64,000 nucleotides of DNA from Novosphingobium sp. AP12. GTDB lineage: Bacteria; Pseudomonadota; Alphaproteobacteria; Sphingomonadales; Sphingomonadaceae. The position numbers and the translations under genes were made by a program. How positions within the stretch are numbered: the first letter of the stretch is position 1; each line of letters starts with the position of its first letter. This document shows positions 9,326 to 16,709 of the stretch, one piece after another. Below the pieces are notes generated by a model. The model was not told the DNA's origin. It saw only the letters and a program-made list of their open reading frames with translations, and did not search any database. The stretch is from NCBI RefSeq assembly GCF_000281975.1, contig NZ_AKKE01000172.1, forward strand, positions 1 through 64,000. The letters run 5' to 3'.

Positions 9326-10432
9326 TCAGGGCACCAGCGTGGTGAACAGGTAGGTGGCGAAGATCACCAGGTGGATGGTACCCTGGACCACGGTGGTACG
9401 CCCCGTACCCAGCGTCATGGAGGCCACCAGCAGCGTCAGGGCGAGCATAACGATCCCGCGCGCCGACAGGCCGAGTTCGAGGTCCAGTCCGGTCGCCAGC
9501 GCCGTCAGCACCACGGCCGGGATGGTCAGGCCGATCGTCGCCAAGGCCGAACCTATCGCGAGGTTGAGGCTGGTCTGGACCCGGTTCGCCCGGGCTGCGC
9601 GGACGGCGGCGAAGCCTTCGGGCGCCAGCACCAGCGCGGCGATGATGATGCCGACCATCGCCTTGGGAGCGCCGACCGCGGCCACCCCCGCCTCGATCGA
9701 AGGCGACAGCGTCTTGGCGAGCAGGACCACTGCAACCAGCGCGAAGGCGAGCAGGACGGCCGAGGCCGCGGCCCGGGCACGGGGTACGGGCGCCTCGTGC
9801 GCGCGGTCGCTTTCCTCCGGGTGGAGGAAATGGTCGCGGTGGCGCATGGTCTGGGCGACCACGAAAGTGCCGTAGATGATCAGTGAGATGATCGCGACGA
9901 AGATCAGCTGTGCGCTGGAATAGAAAGCACCGCTCTGGCTGGTGGTGAAGTTCGGCAGCGCCAGTGTGACGACCGAGAGCGTCGCCAGCATCGACAGGCC
10001 GTGGGTTACACCGCTCTGCGTGTAGCTCTGTTCGTGGTGCCGGCCGCCGCCGACGAGCAGGCATACGCCGATGATGCCGTTGATGGTGATCATGATCGCT
10101 GCGATCAACGTATCGCGCGCCAGCGCCTGCGCGCCGCTGCCCTCGCTCAGCATGATCGAGACGATCAGCGAGGTCTCGATCACCGTCACCGCGAAGGCCA
10201 GGAGAAGCGTACCGAACGGCTCACCGAGATAGTGGGCGAGCACCTCGGCGTGATAGACCGCCGCCACGATCGCACCGCAGAGCACCAGCGCGACGACCAC
10301 AACCAGCGCGACGCCGCTCGGCTTGCCCAGCGCCAGCGCGGCGAGCGCCAGCAGGGGCACTGCGATCGACCACGGCGCGAGGCCGAAAGTCGGGAAGCGG
10401 GCAGGCTCGGCGATCTGGGGGGATGGGGTCAT
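9326..10432 (-). CDS. chaA: Calcium/cation:proton antiporter, ChaA type
   Basis: A 368-residue polytopic membrane protein of the CaCA superfamily, about the size of E. coli ChaA. The two alpha-repeat segments are visible: GTLLLAFAVTVIETSLIVSIMLSEG and LVLAPEGFAAVRAARANRVQTSLNLAIGSALATIGLTIPAV, each with the conserved glutamate used for ion exchange. A His/Asp/Glu-rich cytoplasmic loop (RHRDHFLHPEESDRAHE) lies between the halves. It probably exports Ca2+ or Na+/K+ in exchange for protons. The open frame reaches upstream to 10660, but homology begins near ATG 10432. It ends 7 bases from the convergent acyl-CoA synthetase gene. Confidence 0.85.
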   Translation of the reverse strand: MTPSPQIAEPARFPTFGLAPWSIAVPLLALAALALGKPSGVALVVVVALVLCGAIVAAVYHAEVLAHYLGEPFGTLLLAFAVTVIETSLIVSIMLSEGSGAQALARDTLIAAIMITINGIIGVCLLVGGGRHHEQSYTQSGVTHGLSMLATLSVVTLALPNFTTSQSGAFYSSAQLIFVAIISLIIYGTFVVAQTMRHRDHFLHPEESDRAHEAPVPRARAAASAVLLAFALVAVVLLAKTLSPSIEAGVAAVGAPKAMVGIIIAALVLAPEGFAAVRAARANRVQTSLNLAIGSALATIGLTIPAVVLTALATGLDLELGLSARGIVMLALTLLVASMTLGTGRTTVVQGTIHLVIFATYLFTTLVP

Positions 10433-10589
10433 CACCTGACTATAGGGATGCGGCCCCGAAGGGCCATAGCGCGGCATCGGTTGTTGCGATTTTGTGCATG
10501 AAGGGCAATTGATCGTCGTATTGTGGAAACGCGTAGGCTTGTTCGGCGTTGTGTGCGCACGAATACCTCTCACGGGAATCCCCAGAGCC

Positions 10590-11702
10590 ATGCGCGCCTT
10601 CGCCTGCCCCAACTGCCGCCGCCTCAACCACTTCGAGGTCCGGGTCTGTCCCGGTTGCAAGGCGACGCTCGGCTACGACCCGGCGGTGGACGCCTTCCGT
10701 TTCCTAGCGGACAAGGCGACGGTCTGGCGCGATGCCAAGGGCGCCACGGCTAAAGTCGTGGTCTGCGCCAACAACAACGCATACCAGATCTGCAACTGGT
10801 TGGTCGCCGCCGACGACACGACGAAGATGTGCCGAGCCTGCCGCCACAACCGCACGATCCCGGACCTTTCGGAGCCTTCGGTCCCGCCGCGCTGGGCCAA
10901 GATCGAGGCAGCCAAGCGGCGGCTGTTCCACTCCCTGATAAAGCTCGGCCTGCCGCTGGAGACCAAGGCGGAAGAGGCCGCTGGCAAAAGCGGTCAGGGC
11001 CTCGCCTTCGATTTCCTTTACGACGCGGCCGCCGAGCGCGCCGGCACGCCCAAGATCACCACCGGGCACGACGGCGGCCTCATAACCCTCAACCTGATCG
11101 AGGCCGACGACGCCGAGCGCGAGCGCATGCGCCACGCCATGGGCGAGCCGTACCGAACGCTTCTTGGGCATTTCCGGCACGAAGTCGGCCATCACTACTG
11201 GTCGCGGCTGGTCGAGACCGACCCATTCGAACTGGAGGCGTTCCGCAAGGTTTTCGGTGACGAGCGCGCGGACTACCAGCAGAGCCTCCAGGCCCACTAC
11301 GCAGACGATGGCTCGAAGGTCTGGACCGACGCTTTTGTCAGCTTCTATGCCACTTCGCATCCGTGGGAAGACTTTGCGGAGACCTTTGCGCACTATCTCC
11401 ACATCGTCGACGTGCTGGCGGCGGCGGGCGGGTTCGACCTCAGCCTCGCTGCGCTGCCGGGGGAGGCGGAAGGATTGGAGGTCGAACTGGATTTCAACCC
11501 CTACACAGCCGACACGCAGGCGCTGGCCGATGCGATGGCGCCGCTGTCCTTCGCGGTGAACGCGATCAACCGCTCGATGGGCCTGCCCGATCTCTACCCC
11601 TTCCACCTGTCCGACGCGATCGTGGTCAAGCTGGACTACGTCCAAAACCTGGTCGCGAAGACGCGGGAAGGGCAGAAGGCGGCGGCCGCGGTGGTGGCCT
11701 GA
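10590..11702 (+). CDS. Zinc-ribbon putative zinc metallopeptidase
   Basis: A 370-residue soluble protein. The N-terminal treble of cysteine pairs (C6/C9, C20/C23, C59/C68, C81/C84) forms zinc ribbons. HEVGHHYW at 197-204 is an HEXXH zinc-protease motif, followed by a helix and a conserved ETFAHYLHIVD segment that may supply the third ligand. This architecture is that of the family annotated as putative zinc-binding metallopeptidase (DUF2248/Peptidase_Mx). No signal peptide is seen. ATG 10590 begins at the first zinc ribbon; an upstream extension of the frame has no homology. Substrate and role are unknown. It is divergent from chaA across about 157 bases and convergent with the next gene. Confidence 0.8.
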   Translation: MRAFACPNCRRLNHFEVRVCPGCKATLGYDPAVDAFRFLADKATVWRDAKGATAKVVVCANNNAYQICNWLVAADDTTKMCRACRHNRTIPDLSEPSVPPRWAKIEAAKRRLFHSLIKLGLPLETKAEEAAGKSGQGLAFDFLYDAAAERAGTPKITTGHDGGLITLNLIEADDAERERMRHAMGEPYRTLLGHFRHEVGHHYWSRLVETDPFELEAFRKVFGDERADYQQSLQAHYADDGSKVWTDAFVSFYATSHPWEDFAETFAHYLHIVDVLAAAGGFDLSLAALPGEAEGLEVELDFNPYTADTQALADAMAPLSFAVNAINRSMGLPDLYPFHLSDAIVVKLDYVQNLVAKTREGQKAAAAVVA

Positions 11703-11705
11703 GGG

Positions 11706-12233
11706 TCAGGCGGCTTCTTTTTCGATGAAATCGGGATAGAAGCTGGGCTCGCGGTCGGACCAGGCAGGCGCGGTTGCGGCTGCTTCGCTGATCGAGTGGA
11801 GGAGCGTGCGGCGCCGCTCCGGCTCGATCTGCGGAAGCGCAGCAGCACCGCAGAAAGCGCCAGGAAGCCATGGCCGCGCCCAGGCGCCGAGCAGGCGCTC
11901 GTAGAGAAAGCGAAAAGCGGAGAAGCTGAGCAGGCGGTCTTGCGACAGGTCGTAAACGGCCATGCTAAGAAGCTTACCCATGAACGGCTCTACGTCGATC
12001 AGGCCGATGTCGTCAGGATGCATGGCGCGCAGGAACGTGAGCTCGCGATAAGCGAAGTATTGCCCGCGAATCGAGGCGCGCTCGTCATCGTCGCGTGCCC
12101 AAAGGGCGAGAGCGTCTCGTCGGCCCAGGCCGATATCGAGGCTGCGGCGGATGTAGCGCTGTTCGCATGAAGTGAAGCCGGCGAACTCGCGCAGTTCGCC
12201 GATCGTCAGACTTGTCGTACCTGCATGGTCCAT
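11706..12233 (-). CDS. Hypothetical protein, 175 residues
   Basis: I do not recognise this protein. It begins MDHAGTTSLTIGELREFAGF, is predicted largely helical, has no signal peptide or membrane span, and carries several aromatic and arginine-rich stretches (RFLYERLLGAWARPWLP). The frame is open without alternatives of comparable quality, and codon use looks like its neighbours. The stop lies 3 bases from the convergent metallopeptidase stop. It is downstream of thiG on the same strand but separated by 146 bases, so a shared operon is uncertain. Confidence 0.6.
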   Translation of the reverse strand: MDHAGTTSLTIGELREFAGFTSCEQRYIRRSLDIGLGRRDALALWARDDDERASIRGQYFAYRELTFLRAMHPDDIGLIDVEPFMGKLLSMAVYDLSQDRLLSFSAFRFLYERLLGAWARPWLPGAFCGAAALPQIEPERRRTLLHSISEAAATAPAWSDREPSFYPDFIEKEAA

Positions 12234-12379
12234 GAAGCGTGGTTCCGTGCGGCAAGGGCCAATCCCTGCACGAACGGCAGTTAATCACTGGCTTCCTTTC
12301 CATACGATTTACCGCACAATCGTTTGTACACCGAGGCGGTTGGAAATGGTCGGCGGAAGAACGGGTGGTAGTCTGCTCG

Positions 12380-13174
12380 TCAGATGAGGCCGGCGAGCGG
12401 GCTCGACGGGTCGGCGTAGCGGCGGGTCTTCATGCGGCCGGCGAGGTAGGCGTCGCGCCCGGCCATGACCGCTAGCTTCATCGCGCGGGCCATGCGGATC
12501 GGGTCCCTGGCCTCGGCGATAGCGGTGTTCATCAGCACGCCGTCGCAGCCCAGTTCCATGGCGACCGCCGCTTCCGAGGCTGTGCCCACGCCTGCATCGA
12601 CCAGAACCGGCACTTTCGCACCCTCGACGATGAGGCGGATGGTCACCTTGTTCTGGATGCCGAGCCCCGAGCCGATCGGGGCGCCCAGCGGCATCACCGC
12701 CACGGCGCCGACTTCCTCGAGCTGCTTCGCTGCGATCGGGTCGTCGACGCAGTAGACCATCGGCAGGAAGCCCTCCTTGGCAAGGATCTCGGTGGCCTTG
12801 AGCGTCTCGCGCATGTCCGGGTAGAGCGTGCGCGCCTCGCCCAGCACTTCGAGCTTAACGAGGTCCCAGCCGCCCGCCTCCCGCGCCAGGCGCAGGGTGC
12901 GGATGGCGTCGTCGGCGGTGAAGCAGCCGGCGGTGTTGGGCAGGTAGGTGATTTTCTTTGGATCGATGAAGTCGGTCAGCATCGGCGCGTTGCGGTCCGA
13001 TACGTTGACCCTGCGCACCGCCACGGTGACGATCTCCGCGCCCGAAGCCTCTACCGCCGCCGCGTTCTGCTCGAAGTCCTTGTACTTGCCCGTGCCCACG
13101 ATCAGGCGCGAGGTGAAGGTACGACCGGCGACGGTCCAGGTATCGGCGGGGTTGGCGGCGGTGGTGTCGGTCAC
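12380..13174 (-). CDS. thiG: Thiazole synthase ThiG
   Basis: A 264-residue (beta/alpha)8 enzyme that condenses deoxyxylulose 5-phosphate, dehydroglycine and ThiS thiocarboxylate into the thiazole phosphate of thiamine. Signatures include RLIVGTGKYKDF, EIVTVAVRRVN, LPNTAGCFTADDAIRTLRLAREA, the catalytic-lysine segment DLVKLEVLG, PIGSGLGI and VPVLVDAGVGTASEAAVAMELGCDGVLMNTAI. The start is GTG at 13174 with AAAGGA 8 bases upstream. thiS lies 57 bases upstream on the same strand, giving a two-gene thiSG unit. I see no TPP riboswitch in the upstream DNA. Confidence 0.96.
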   Translation of the reverse strand: MTDTTAANPADTWTVAGRTFTSRLIVGTGKYKDFEQNAAAVEASGAEIVTVAVRRVNVSDRNAPMLTDFIDPKKITYLPNTAGCFTADDAIRTLRLAREAGGWDLVKLEVLGEARTLYPDMRETLKATEILAKEGFLPMVYCVDDPIAAKQLEEVGAVAVMPLGAPIGSGLGIQNKVTIRLIVEGAKVPVLVDAGVGTASEAAVAMELGCDGVLMNTAIAEARDPIRMARAMKLAVMAGRDAYLAGRMKTRRYADPSSPLAGLI

Positions 13175-13231
13175 GAAGCGCGTCCTTTCGGGGAGCGGTA
13201 CTTGCTGGGGTTCGGGCGGGCTAAAGTACGG

Positions 13232-13444
13232 TCAGCCGCCGCCCACGAAGTGGACGATCTCCAGCACGTCGCCATCGGCGAGGATCACCTCGGCAAGCGT
13301 CGAGCGCGGCGCGATCTCGGCATTGCGCTCCACGGCGACCTTCTTGGGGTCGAGGCCGAGGCTCGCCACGAGGTCGGCGATGCTGGAGCCGGGCGCGATG
13401 CGGCGAGGTTCGCCGTTGACGGTAAGCAGGAGTTCGTCAGCCAT
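13232..13444 (-). CDS. thiS: Sulfur carrier protein ThiS
   Basis: A 70-residue ubiquitin-like protein, starting LLLTVNGEPRRIA and ending in VHFVGGG; the terminal Gly-Gly is adenylated and converted to the thiocarboxylate that supplies sulfur to ThiG. The length and the LADGDVLEIVHFVGGG tail are typical. The frame can extend to a TTG at 13456, but ATG 13444 places the first beta strand correctly. It is followed by thiG after 57 bases and preceded by the MerC-like gene. Confidence 0.92.
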   Translation of the reverse strand: MADELLLTVNGEPRRIAPGSSIADLVASLGLDPKKVAVERNAEIAPRSTLAEVILADGDVLEIVHFVGGG

Positions 13445-13462
13445 GCCGCCGGGCAATAGCGC

Positions 13463-13834
13463 TCAGCAGGCGGCGTGCAAGTTCCGAATGTGTGCGAAGG
13501 CGACGAGGCCGACGCCCAGGATGGTGAGCACGGCCTCGGGCGTTCCATGCCCGACGAACAGCGCCGCCGCCATCAGGGCGAGACCGAATCCGCCGATGAC
13601 GAGGGGTGCGATCCGGCCATGGCGAAGAACCCCGAAACCGAGCGATGCAACGCCGATTCCCAGCGCCATGGCGAGCCCGATGCGGTGGATTTCGGGCGAA
13701 AGCAGTACTTCGCCGCCAAGTCCCAGTACCCCGACCAGAACGACACCTAACACGCAATGAACCGCACATAGGCCGCTCAGAATGATCCCGACACGGTCGA
13801 GGCGGTTTCGAATCGCGATGATGGCAGTGCGCAT
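13463..13834 (-). CDS. MerC-like membrane protein
   Basis: A 123-residue protein with four likely transmembrane helices. LCAVHCVLG (22-30) in the first helix resembles the cysteine/histidine metal-binding motif of MerC-domain proteins, and the overall size matches. MerC proteins import mercury, but chromosomal MerC-domain proteins without a mer operon are usually of unknown or general metal function. The gene ends 18 bases before thiS, and both could be on one transcript. The upstream region holds an AT-rich imperfect dyad (13844-13861). Confidence 0.75.
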   Translation of the reverse strand: MRTAIIAIRNRLDRVGIILSGLCAVHCVLGVVLVGVLGLGGEVLLSPEIHRIGLAMALGIGVASLGFGVLRHGRIAPLVIGGFGLALMAAALFVGHGTPEAVLTILGVGLVAFAHIRNLHAAC

Positions 13835-13843
13835 GCGAGGGCA

Positions 13844-13861
13844 GATATGTAATGTTGTATC
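13844..13861. promoter_or_regulatory. AT-rich imperfect dyad upstream of MerC-like gene
   Basis: On the minus strand GATACAACATTACATATC lies 10 bases upstream of the MerC-like ATG. Its right half is close to the half-sites of Fur-family zinc regulator (Zur) boxes as I remember them, while the left half diverges. It is AT-rich in a GC-rich context. Assignment as a Zur-type operator is inference only. Confidence 0.25.
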
Positions 13862-13946
13862 ATCAATCAACCCCCAGCAGTGCGATGACACGTCCCGTCT
13901 ACGTGGGTCTTGCGCAAATCTCCGCGGAAACGCAGAGGAACGCGCC

Positions 13947-13970
13947 ATGAAAAAAGAATTCGACGCATGA
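13947..13970 (+). CDS. Candidate 7-residue leader peptide coupled to ctaA
   Basis: AGAGGAACGCGCC-ATG gives a strong ribosome site for MKKEFDA, whose TGA overlaps the ctaA ATG (GCATGA). The ctaA start itself has only weak purine-rich DNA upstream. The arrangement suggests that ribosomes load at the leader and re-initiate at ctaA. It could also be that the real translational start signal is misread; no protein evidence is available. Confidence 0.35.
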   Translation: MKKEFDA

Positions 13971-15037
13971 GAGTGAACGACGGCCGCCCGATCATCGGGA
14001 CGAGTGACGATATCGCCCCGATGGTGCGCTGGCTGCTCACCGTTGCCGTTCTGGTGGTGCTGATCGTGGTCGTCGGCGGGATCACCCGTCTGACCGAGTC
14101 GGGCCTTTCCATCACCCAGTGGAAGCCGCTGACCGGCGCGATCCCGCCTCTCACCGACGCGCAGTGGCAGGCCGAGTTCGCCGGATACAAGCGCATCCCG
14201 CAGTATCTCGAGGTCAACGGGCCGGCGGGGATGACGCTGGCGCAGTACAAGTTCATCTACTTCTGGGAGTGGGTCCACCGCCTGCTCGCTCGCGTGATCG
14301 GCCTGGTCTTCGCGGTGCCGCTGGCGTGGTTCTGGTACAAGCGGACGATCCCCGGCGGCTACAAGCACCGGCTGCTGGCGCTGCTGGCGCTGGGCGGCCT
14401 GCAGGGCGTGGTCGGCTGGTGGATGGTCTCCTCCGGCCTCAGCGCCGAGGCGCTCGACCGGGTGAGCCACTTCCGACTTGCCGCCCACCTGCTGGTGGCA
14501 CTGTTCACGCTGGGCGGCCTCGTCTGGACCGCACTCGACCTTCGGGCGCTCGGCAAGGGTGAGCCCCGGGCGCGGCTGACGGGCTTCGGCGCGCTGGCGC
14601 TGGGTATGCTGGCGGTGCAGCTGTTCATGGGCGCGATGGTCGCAGGGCTGCGCTCGGGCGTGGTCGCGGGCGGCGGCTGGCTGAACTGGGACGCCTGGCC
14701 GCTGATGCAGGGCAGCTTCTTCCCGGACGGGGTCGAGTGGGCGAAGGGCGCGCTGCATGCTTTGGTGAACGACCCCTACCTCACGCACTTCGTCCACCGC
14801 TGGTGGGCCTGGGCCGTGGTCGCGGTGCTGATCGTGATGGGCCGCAGGCTCAAGGCCAAGCATTACCGGATGGTCTCGGTCGCGGTTCATGCCGCCTTCG
14901 GGACGCAGGTGCTGCTCGGCATCTTCACCGTCTGGTCGGGCGTGACGCTGTGGATCGCGGTGGCGCACCAGCTCTGCGGCGCGCTGCTGGTGGCAGCGAC
15001 CGTGTGGGGCGCCCACTCGCTGGGACGCCGCACCTGA
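13967..15037 (+). CDS. ctaA: Heme A synthase (COX15/CtaA)
   Basis: A 356-residue, eight-helix membrane enzyme that oxidises the C8 methyl of heme O to make heme A for aa3-type cytochrome oxidase. The four conserved heme-ligand histidines are visible in WEWVHRLLARVIG, FRLAAHLLVALF, FVHRWWAWAV and VAHQLCGALL. GGITRLTESGLSITQWKP near the N-terminus is diagnostic of the alphaproteobacterial/mitochondrial COX15 type. ATG 13967 is chosen because it opens the conserved N-terminus and overlaps the stop of a short leader ORF. The next genes, rplM-rpsI, have their own putative promoter. Confidence 0.95.
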   Translation: MRVNDGRPIIGTSDDIAPMVRWLLTVAVLVVLIVVVGGITRLTESGLSITQWKPLTGAIPPLTDAQWQAEFAGYKRIPQYLEVNGPAGMTLAQYKFIYFWEWVHRLLARVIGLVFAVPLAWFWYKRTIPGGYKHRLLALLALGGLQGVVGWWMVSSGLSAEALDRVSHFRLAAHLLVALFTLGGLVWTALDLRALGKGEPRARLTGFGALALGMLAVQLFMGAMVAGLRSGVVAGGGWLNWDAWPLMQGSFFPDGVEWAKGALHALVNDPYLTHFVHRWWAWAVVAVLIVMGRRLKAKHYRMVSVAVHAAFGTQVLLGIFTVWSGVTLWIAVAHQLCGALLVAATVWGAHSLGRRT

Positions 15038-15090
15038 GCGGGAAAAGTCGGGGCGGTATTATTTTACCTCCCGGCAATCCCGCGGTTTGC

Positions 15091-15119
15091 TTGACTTTAT
15101 CCCCTGTTTCGACGAATTG
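15091..15119 (+). promoter_or_regulatory. Possible promoter of rplM-rpsI
   Basis: TTGACT (15091-15096) and GAATTG (15114-15119) are separated by 17 bases, about 70 bases upstream of rplM. The -35 is good and the -10 is weak, so this is a tentative call based on position and spacing. Confidence 0.3.
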
Positions 15120-15190
15120 GCCGCCTTCCGCAGCTCGCCGGGGATTCGCTTCCGGCAGCCGCGAACGAAACACATAGGGATAGACCAGCC

Positions 15191-15670
15191 ATGAAGGCTC
15201 TCACGAAGGTCACCCGGTCGATCAAGCCGGCCGAGGTGGAGAAGAAGTGGCATCTTATCGATGCCGAAGGTCTGGTGGTTGGCCGTCTCGCCGTCATCAT
15301 CGCCGACCTGCTGCGCGGCAAGCACAAGCCGAGCTACACCCCGCACGTTGACTGCGGCGACCACGTCGTCGTCATCAACGCGGAGAAGGTTCGCTTCACC
15401 GGCAACAAGCTGAAGCAGCAGACCTACTACAAGCACACCGGCTACGCCGGCGGCATCAAGGAAATCACCGCGGACAAGGTCCTCGCGGGCCGCTTCCCCG
15501 AGCGCGTGCTCGAGAAGGCTGTCGAGCGTATGGTTCCCCGTGGTCCGCTCGGCCGCGACCAGATGCGCGCCCTGCACCTCTATGCAGGTACCGAGCACCC
15601 GCACGGTGGCACCCAGCCCGAAGCGCTCGACGTCGCTTCGATGAACCGCAAGAACAAGGTGGGCGCATAA
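15191..15670 (+). CDS. rplM: 50S ribosomal protein L13
   Basis: A 159-residue L13, one of the first proteins to bind 23S rRNA during large-subunit assembly. Characteristic segments are KKWHLIDAEGLVVGRLA, LRGKHKPSYTPHVDCGDHVVVINA, VERMVPRGPLGRDQMRALHLYAG and HPHGGTQPEAL. It overlaps the rpsI start by one base (TAATG), the usual L13-S9 arrangement. Start ATG is preceded by AGGGATAGACCAGCC. Confidence 0.98.
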   Translation: MKALTKVTRSIKPAEVEKKWHLIDAEGLVVGRLAVIIADLLRGKHKPSYTPHVDCGDHVVVINAEKVRFTGNKLKQQTYYKHTGYAGGIKEITADKVLAGRFPERVLEKAVERMVPRGPLGRDQMRALHLYAGTEHPHGGTQPEALDVASMNRKNKVGA

Positions 15671-16194
15671 TGTCCGAAAACGAAACCGTTCAGAGCCTGT
15701 CCGACCTCAAGGACATCACCGGCGACGTGACCGTGGCCGACGATGCAGGCGAAACCTTCGTCCCCAAGGTGTCGAACGCTCCGCTGCGCGAGCAGCAGAT
15801 CGACGCCCAGGGCCGCGCCTACGCCACCGGCCGCCGCAAGGACGCCGTTGCCCGCGTGTGGATCAAGCCCGGCTCGGGCAAGATCACCGTCAATGGCCGT
15901 GACCAGGAAGTCTACTTCGCCCGTCCGACCCTGCGTCTGGTCATCAACCAGACCTTCCAGGTCGCTGGCCGCGAAGACCAGTACGACGTTGTCTGCACCG
16001 TCAAGGGTGGTGGTCTCTCGGGCCAGGCCGGCGCCGTGAAGCACGGTATCGCCCAGGCCCTGTCGAAGTACGAGCCTGCGCTGCGCGCCTCCGTCAAGGC
16101 CGCCGGCTTCCTTACCCGCGACCCGCGCGTCGTCGAGCGTAAGAAGTACGGCCGTGCCAAGGCACGCAAGAGCTTCCAGTTCTCGAAGCGCTAA
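15670..16194 (+). CDS. rpsI: 30S ribosomal protein S9
   Basis: A 174-residue S9. The conserved core starts near RAYATGRRKDAVARVWIKPGSG and ends with the classic KYGRAKARKSFQFSKR tail that reaches the ribosomal P site. An acidic N-terminal extension of roughly 45 residues is present, as often in alphaproteobacteria. It is co-translated with rplM and followed by a strong terminator. Confidence 0.98.
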   Translation: MSENETVQSLSDLKDITGDVTVADDAGETFVPKVSNAPLREQQIDAQGRAYATGRRKDAVARVWIKPGSGKITVNGRDQEVYFARPTLRLVINQTFQVAGREDQYDVVCTVKGGGLSGQAGAVKHGIAQALSKYEPALRASVKAAGFLTRDPRVVERKKYGRAKARKSFQFSKR

Positions 16195-16220
16195 GCTTCC
16201 AGAGCTTCGGCTTACGAAAA

Positions 16221-16251
16221 AGGGGTCGCGGGCAACCGCGGCCCTTTTTTT
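16221..16251 (+). terminator. Rho-independent terminator of rplM-rpsI
   Basis: GGG-t-CGCGG (16223-16231) pairs with CCGCG-g-CCC (16236-16244) around a GCAA tetraloop, followed by seven T residues. It starts 27 bases after the rpsI stop. Confidence 0.9.
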
Positions 16252-16321
16252 GTTTTGGAGCCTCGCCGGTGTCGCATCTCGAGCCTTGGCATCATCACGC
16301 TTGGCGCGCATTTCCACAAAA

Positions 16322-16336
16322 GAACAAATATGGAAC
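16322..16336. promoter_or_regulatory. LexA (SOS) box of alphaproteobacterial type
   Basis: GAACAAATATGGAAC is an exact GAAC-N7-GAAC direct repeat, equal to GTTC-N7-GTTC on the other strand, the LexA site of alphaproteobacteria. It overlaps the region expected for the -35 of a promoter whose -10 could be TATATG (16352-16357), about 50 bases before the microprotein start. The fit of site, promoter and small gene supports SOS control. Confidence 0.7.
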
Positions 16337-16405
16337 ATCTAGGATTTTTCCTATATGAGAGTCGTCGGCGGTAATTCTGCCGTCGATCCGATGAAGGAAA
16401 AGCCA

Positions 16406-16498
16406 GTGTCGTTTGCTGACGTGTGCCTCCTTCTGGGCGTCCTGTTCGCGTTCGCCACCCTCGTACTGAAGGTGGTGGAGGTGAAGGGCCGGAAGTAG
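16406..16498 (+). CDS. Putative SOS-induced 30-residue inner-membrane microprotein (SidA-like)
   Basis: The GTG at 16406 is preceded by AAGGA with 7 bases spacing, and opens a 30-residue peptide starting MSFADVCLLLGVLF. It has one hydrophobic span of about 18 residues and a basic tail ending KVVEVKGRK. ATG at 16391 (35 residues) and ATG at 16355 (47 residues) are in-frame alternatives without a comparable ribosome site. Upstream is a GAAC-N7-GAAC LexA box and downstream a strong hairpin. Caulobacter SidA is a 29-residue SOS-induced membrane inhibitor of division; size, topology and control match, but I cannot show sequence homology. Function is therefore inferred from analogy. Confidence 0.6.
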   Translation: MSFADVCLLLGVLFAFATLVLKVVEVKGRK

Positions 16499-16540
16499 GC
16501 AACGGGCGGGGGATGCGTTGCAGCGTGTCCCCCGAACGAT

Positions 16541-16571
16541 AAACCCCCGCCGTTTGCAGCGGCGGGGGTTT
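16541..16571. terminator. Strong symmetrical hairpin after the microprotein gene
   Basis: AAACCCCCGCCG (16541-16552) and CGGCGGGGGTTT (16560-16571) form a perfect 12-base stem with a 7-base loop, 42 bases after the microprotein stop. Each strand has only a short T-run (TTTG or TTTATC), so it could act in both directions. Confidence 0.65.
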
Positions 16572-16709
16572 GATCGGATGGCCAAGGCCAGCATCGTTTG
16601 CTGCGGCAATCTACGCTTTTTGGGCGAGGGTTTCAAGTTAAGCGTATTTTATGCATCGGAAGCGGTGATTGTTGGCGCCCTGAAATGAATAAAGCCGGTC
16701 CGTGCTTGG

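Noticed and set aside
13175..13480. TPP riboswitch for thiSG
   Set aside because: No CTGAGA or ACCTGA-type conserved THI-box elements are visible upstream of thiS or between thiS and thiG.
13463..15016. 517-codon minus-strand frame covering ctaA
   Set aside because: Only its last 123 codons (MerC-like) are coding; the rest is the antisense shadow of ctaA.
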